64,000 bases of DNA from Natronolimnobius baerhuensis (GTDB lineage: Archaea > Halobacteriota > Halobacteria > Halobacteriales > Natrialbaceae), in NCBI RefSeq assembly GCF_002177135.1, contig NZ_MWPH01000001.1, positions 62,001-126,000 of the forward strand. The letters run 5' to 3'. Numbering within the stretch: the first letter of the stretch is position 1; each line of letters begins with the position of its first letter. The notes below the pieces were generated by a model. It ran no database searches, was not told the DNA's origin, and saw nothing but the letters and a program-made list of their open reading frames with translations. A program made the translations under genes and the position numbers. Shown here one piece after another: positions 60,724 to 64,000 of this stretch.

Positions 60724-62277
60724 TCAGTCTGCCCGCAGCCCGTCGAAGTAGATCGCCCGCCGTTCGTCCGCTGCGGGTGTCGTCACCAGCGAAACGCCCA
60801 CGGTGACGATGAGACCCAGCCCCATCCCGACGAGTCCGGCCGTCCAGCCCAGATACGTCGGCTGGAAGACGGTCGTGACGATGGCGATGAGTGTGGGCGT
60901 GAGCGCGCCGAGGATCGGGACGAGTGCGAGCGCCTCGAGGCCGGCCACAATCGTCCCGAGGAACACTGTCGTCAGGTAGAACGCCTGACTCACGAGGATT
61001 CCAGCGGTGATGCCTGCTCTGGTCGTTCGTCGCCAGTAGAGCGCGACTATGACGGGCAGGGCGAGTTGGGCGAAGCCGCTGAAGGCCGCGTCGCCGAGTT
61101 CGAACAGCGTCGCCGGATTCCAAAGGCTGGCGACGAAGGCGGCGGTCGCGAAGACCACGACGCCAATACGGGCGAGCAGGTCCTCTCGGCGCTCGGAGAC
61201 GTTGTAGTCGATGTAGGGTCGGTAGAGGTCCCGCGTGAAGTACGACGAACCGGAGAGCAACATCGAGTCCGAGGAGGACATCATCGCGGCCATCGCCCCC
61301 GCGATGACAAGTGCGGCGAACCAGACCGGCGTGTACTCCGCGAGCACGGCGGGGAGGACGTTCCCACCTTCTGGAATCGTCACCTCGAGGCCGCGCGCCC
61401 ATGCGCCGAGCAGGAACGAGGGGACAAAGAGAAGCACGCACAGAATCGGCCAGAGCGCGAACGACCGTTTGAGGACGGTCTTCGAGCCCGCGGCGAAAAA
61501 GCGCTGGTTCACCTGCGGGAACATCGCCACGCCGAAGCCAATCGTGATCGCCGTCGAGAGCATCCACTGGACGGTGTAAAAGTCGCTGCCGAGGGCGACG
61601 TGCTGGGCGACCTCGGCCTCGAGCGCCGCCGTGGCCGCACTCGGTCCGCCGACGACGGCGAGCAGCCAGACCAGCGCGAGCCACGTCACGACGAGCATGA
61701 ACAGCCCCTGCAGCGTGTCGGTCCAGGCGATGCCGCGCATCCCCGCGAGGACGACGTAGAGGATCATAAACGCTGTAATCAGGCCCGCACCGAGCCAGTA
61801 CGGCAGCGCGCCCTCGGTCAGCGCCTCGAGTGCCGTGCCCGCGCCGACCTGCTGGAGCATGACGTACGGAAAGAGCCAGAGCAGGCTGATTCCGGCGACG
61901 AGTCCGCGCAGGCGTCTCGAGCCGAAGCGGTCGCCGAGCATCTCCCCAAGGGTGACGTAGCCGCGTTGCTGGCCGAGCAGCCACTGTTTGTAGCCGATGA
62001 CGTACCAGAGGATAGCGAAGATGATGCCGTCCATCAGGCCCATCACGAGCACCCATTCGGGGCCTTGCTGGTAGGCGATGTTCGGCCCGGCAAAGAAGGT
62101 AAACGCCGACAGCAGCGTCGCGAAGGTCGTAAAGAGGAGGACGACCGTCCCAAAGGTTCGGCTGGCGAGATAGAAGTCCTCAGCGGTCCGGTCGGTGAGT
62201 CGGTAGGCGAACAGGCCGACGACCAGTGCAAGGACGAGGTAGCCGACGATGATCCCCAACTGCAGTGCCAGCGTCAC
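60724..62277 (-). CDS. SSS-family sodium/solute symporter
   Basis: A 517-residue protein with about thirteen transmembrane helices. The SSS motifs are clear: GGVLAYRL-type start (VGLFAYRLTDRTAEDFYLASRTFG), the LSAFTFFAGPNIAYQQG region, GMRGIAWTDTLQGLFML and MMSSSDSMLLSGSSYFTRDLYRPYI. It resembles pantothenate/monocarboxylate-type members. The GTG start at 62277 overlaps the end of the DUF3311 gene by four bases, so the two are coupled. Two very long frames on the opposite and same strand are shadows of this gene. Confidence 0.9.
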   Translation of the reverse strand: MTLALQLGIIVGYLVLALVVGLFAYRLTDRTAEDFYLASRTFGTVVLLFTTFATLLSAFTFFAGPNIAYQQGPEWVLVMGLMDGIIFAILWYVIGYKQWLLGQQRGYVTLGEMLGDRFGSRRLRGLVAGISLLWLFPYVMLQQVGAGTALEALTEGALPYWLGAGLITAFMILYVVLAGMRGIAWTDTLQGLFMLVVTWLALVWLLAVVGGPSAATAALEAEVAQHVALGSDFYTVQWMLSTAITIGFGVAMFPQVNQRFFAAGSKTVLKRSFALWPILCVLLFVPSFLLGAWARGLEVTIPEGGNVLPAVLAEYTPVWFAALVIAGAMAAMMSSSDSMLLSGSSYFTRDLYRPYIDYNVSERREDLLARIGVVVFATAAFVASLWNPATLFELGDAAFSGFAQLALPVIVALYWRRTTRAGITAGILVSQAFYLTTVFLGTIVAGLEALALVPILGALTPTLIAIVTTVFQPTYLGWTAGLVGMGLGLIVTVGVSLVTTPAADERRAIYFDGLRAD

Positions 62278-62552
62278 CGGGTGTCACCTCCGGCGTACTC
62301 ATTTTGGGGGCGGTCAGGGCGCTCGCTCGAGTTCCCGTCATCTTCACTCTCGGGTTCGATGCCGATTCCCCACGCCGTCTGGGCGAAGTACCAGAAGACG
62401 AGCGATGCGAGGAGCATCCAGCCAACGTGCCACCAGAGCCACAGCGGAATCCCCGCGACGGTCGTGGCGTTGCCCCAGAGAAACCACGGAATCGCGAGCG
62501 CACAGAGGACGACTCCGACGACGATCCAGCCACCGATTTCGAGCCGACGCAT
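62274..62552 (-). CDS. DUF3311 small membrane subunit
   Basis: A 92-residue protein with two hydrophobic segments (WIVVGVVLCALAIPWFLWG and WHVGWMLLASLVFWYFAQTAW), an N-terminus MRRLEIGG and an acidic tail. DUF3311 proteins are typically encoded just before an SSS symporter and are thought to be a small subunit of it. The four-base overlap with the symporter gene supports this. Confidence 0.86.
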   Translation of the reverse strand: MRRLEIGGWIVVGVVLCALAIPWFLWGNATTVAGIPLWLWWHVGWMLLASLVFWYFAQTAWGIGIEPESEDDGNSSERPDRPQNEYAGGDTR

Positions 62553-62796
62553 GTGCGGTGGTTCGGGTCGACGTTGGTAACTGTTTCCCTTCAGAACTCA
62601 CGATTGAAGAGATTCTCTGATCGGTGACGATCTGTGGCCAGTTTTGGACAGTGGTCGCTCCTCGAGCCACACAGTTTCCCGGCCCGCCGATCCACCCGCC
62701 GTCTGCGCATCTAGTCCCTGCGTACCAAACTGAAATCGCTCTTTCAGCGAGGAAAAAGCGTATACGTGTCGGCAGGCGAATGAAAGCAGTAGCCAC

Positions 62797-63705
62797 ATGG
62801 CCCGTCTGTTCCCCTTCCGGTCGGAAACGCCATCACAGGAGGGGCAACCGCGCGTCGTCGATCTCGAGGGTGAGGACGCCGATGCGGTGTTTAGCGCCCT
62901 CTCGTCGACGACGGCCCGCCAGATTTACGCGCGACTCGATGACGAGCCAGGAACGCCGAGCGACATCGCCGACGCCATCGATTCCTCGATTCAGAACGTC
63001 CGCTACCACCTCGAGAATCTCGAGGAGGCGGGCCTCGTCGAGGTCGTCGACACCTGGTACTCCTCACGGGGCAACGAGATGAGCGTCTACGCGACGACAG
63101 ACGGCCCCCTAATCGTCACGAGCGACGAGTCGACGGCGAGCCAGTTGAAAGCCGCCATTTCGCGGCTCATCGGCGGCATTGGCGCGCTCGCTGGCGGCAG
63201 CTTACTCGTCCAGTACGGCGTGACCCAGTGGGCCGGGTCCCACAGCGAGGACGCCGTCTACGGGTCGGCCGCGACGGACGACACTGCTGACGATCAGTCG
63301 GAGACACTCGAGGTGCAAGACGAGTCAGTTGACTCTGGTGCACCCGTGGATGAGACGGATGATAGCACAGACACAACGGAGAGCGAGGATTCCTTCGGTA
63401 CCCAAACTGTTGACGATGACGCGGACTCGAGTGAGGACGACGCGGCCGATGCCGAAGATGATGGTGCGACTGATGCCGAAGATGACACTGCGACCGCCGG
63501 CGACGAGTCATACGACTCTGGCCGCGGCGGTGACGAGGCGGCCGCGGATGATGCGGGTTCCGAGGAGTTCGCGCTCGATGCCGCCGAGGGCGCTGATCCG
63601 GAACTTCTGTCGGTGATTCCGCCAGGATTACTCTTTTTCCTCGGTGGACTGGTTGTTTTGCTCGCCGTCTGGCTCTATTGGTACTGGTATCGTCCAGCAT
63701 ACTGA
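62797..63705 (+). CDS. Membrane-tethered winged-helix (ArsR-like) protein
   Basis: A 302-residue protein. Residues about 25-110 form an ArsR-type winged helix: DADAVFSALSSTTARQIYARL, then SDIADAIDSSIQNVRYHLENLEEAGLVEVV. A hydrophobic helix around 130-150 (LIGGIGALAGGSLLVQYGV) follows. An acidic low-complexity region of about 110 residues leads to a C-terminal helix (LLFFLGGLVVLLAVWLYWYWYRPAY). Two membrane segments bring the DNA-binding domain to the membrane. Targets unknown. The TATA-like gaaaaagcgtatac lies about 30-45 nt before the start. Confidence 0.8.
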   Translation: MARLFPFRSETPSQEGQPRVVDLEGEDADAVFSALSSTTARQIYARLDDEPGTPSDIADAIDSSIQNVRYHLENLEEAGLVEVVDTWYSSRGNEMSVYATTDGPLIVTSDESTASQLKAAISRLIGGIGALAGGSLLVQYGVTQWAGSHSEDAVYGSAATDDTADDQSETLEVQDESVDSGAPVDETDDSTDTTESEDSFGTQTVDDDADSSEDDAADAEDDGATDAEDDTATAGDESYDSGRGGDEAAADDAGSEEFALDAAEGADPELLSVIPPGLLFFLGGLVVLLAVWLYWYWYRPAY

Positions 63706-63832
63706 CATCGGGAGTGTTCATTTCGCCAGTCTCTGCGAGTGAGGTCAACAGCTATTTGCCTGTCACGACCGATATTTACGGTATACGGCTTCGGACGCCT
63801 CTCGCCGTCCCCTCCCCGGGGACAGATCTCCC

Positions 63833-64000
63833 ATGGAAGACACCTCGAAATACCTCATTCACGCCAATGTCACCGCTGACGGTGTCGTCGAGCGCAGCGA
63901 CGTCGTCGGTGCCATCTTCGGCCAGACCGAAGGGCTCCTTGGCGACGAACTCGACCTCCGCGATCTGCGCCAATCTCAGAAGGTCGGACGCATCGACGTC
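63833..64000 (+). CDS. dnaG: Archaeal DnaG primase-like protein (5' part)
   Basis: The first 56 codons of a gene cut by the window end. The N-terminus [20 protein letters not shown] and [20 protein letters not shown], with [16 protein letters not shown], matches the archaeal DnaG TOPRIM-containing protein, which associates with the exosome and may prime replication. The element cgatatttacgg (63769-63780) lies about 55-60 nt upstream. Confidence 0.93.
   Translation, partial: MEDTSKYLIHANVTADGVVERSDVVGAIFGQTEGLLGDELDLRDLRQSQKVGRIDV

Noticed and set aside
60260-62056. 598-codon minus-strand frame in another frame of the symporter
   Set aside because: It overlaps the SSS symporter and the 214-residue gene, is arginine/histidine-rich and has no domain.
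60703-62580. 625-codon plus-strand frame opposite the symporter
   Set aside because: Antisense shadow of the symporter; very acidic and repetitive with no recognisable fold.
1-64000. CRISPR arrays, tRNA or rRNA genes, complete insertion sequences or prophage
   Set aside because: No evenly spaced repeat-spacer array, no cloverleaf-like sequence and no transposase or phage gene was recognised by reading; a tRNA scan and an IS search would settle this.

Overview
The window is 64 kb of chromosome from a haloarchaeon, most like the Natrialbales/Natrialbaceae. DNA is GC-rich with very frequent ctcgag. The predicted proteins are strongly acidic. Secreted proteins carry twin-arginine signals with haloarchaeal lipoboxes or acidic linkers, and many genes have a TATA-like element about 25-30 nt before the start codon, as expected for leaderless transcripts. 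Archaeal information genes (S24e, S27ae, a Kae1-Bud32 fusion, archaeal DnaG) confirm the domain. No rRNA, tRNA, CRISPR array, complete insertion sequence or prophage was recognised. The gene content is mostly core haloarchaeal, with a few accessory islands.

Layout. 1-9 kb: ribbon-helix-helix-like small protein, NrfD/PsrC membrane subunit and FAD oxidoreductase, a lipoprotein, an MFS transporter, homoserine kinase and hypotheticals. 9-17 kb: pdxS, a secreted PQQ-type beta-propeller, a DUF1405 membrane protein, valS. 17-24.5 kb: an RND/MMPL exporter; a 39-residue peptide divergent from an ATP-grasp enzyme plus a membrane M50 protease with a PqqD-like N-terminus (a candidate RiPP/graspetide locus, the most unusual item here); a CARF-type regulator divergent from RNA 3'-phosphate cyclase. 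24.5-31.5 kb: kdgK, beta-propeller proteins, S24e/S27ae, Kae1-Bud32. 31.5-39 kb: a Bat-type HTH regulator, small membrane proteins, a Gfo/Idh/MocA oxidoreductase, a house-cleaning NTP pyrophosphatase, arsR-arsM. 39-49 kb: mutS with a PIN-like pair, two convergent UspA paralogues, an amino-acid permease, thiDN, NosL, an AIR-synthase-like protein. 49-53.7 kb: a molybdate/sulfate-type transporter, a KDG-aldolase-type enzyme, mutL. 53.8-59.2 kb: a four-gene signalling plus polysaccharide-synthase operon (degenerate kinase/receiver, response regulator, HEAT protein, GT2 synthase) followed by a GAF histidine kinase. 59-64 kb: a methyltransferase, DUF3311 plus a sodium/solute symporter, a membrane-tethered winged-helix protein and the start of dnaG.

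Functional links: MutS and MutL are both present, and MutL carries the endonuclease motif, consistent with MutH-independent repair. KDG kinase and a KDG/KDPG-aldolase-type enzyme imply the haloarchaeal Entner-Doudoroff route. arsR-arsM is a metalloid-responsive unit. Several promoters carry conspicuous direct or inverted repeats, notably three 20-bp repeats before a UspA gene. Starts given here were chosen by family N-termini and promoter spacing; the very long open frames opposite real genes are GC-driven shadows and are left out.
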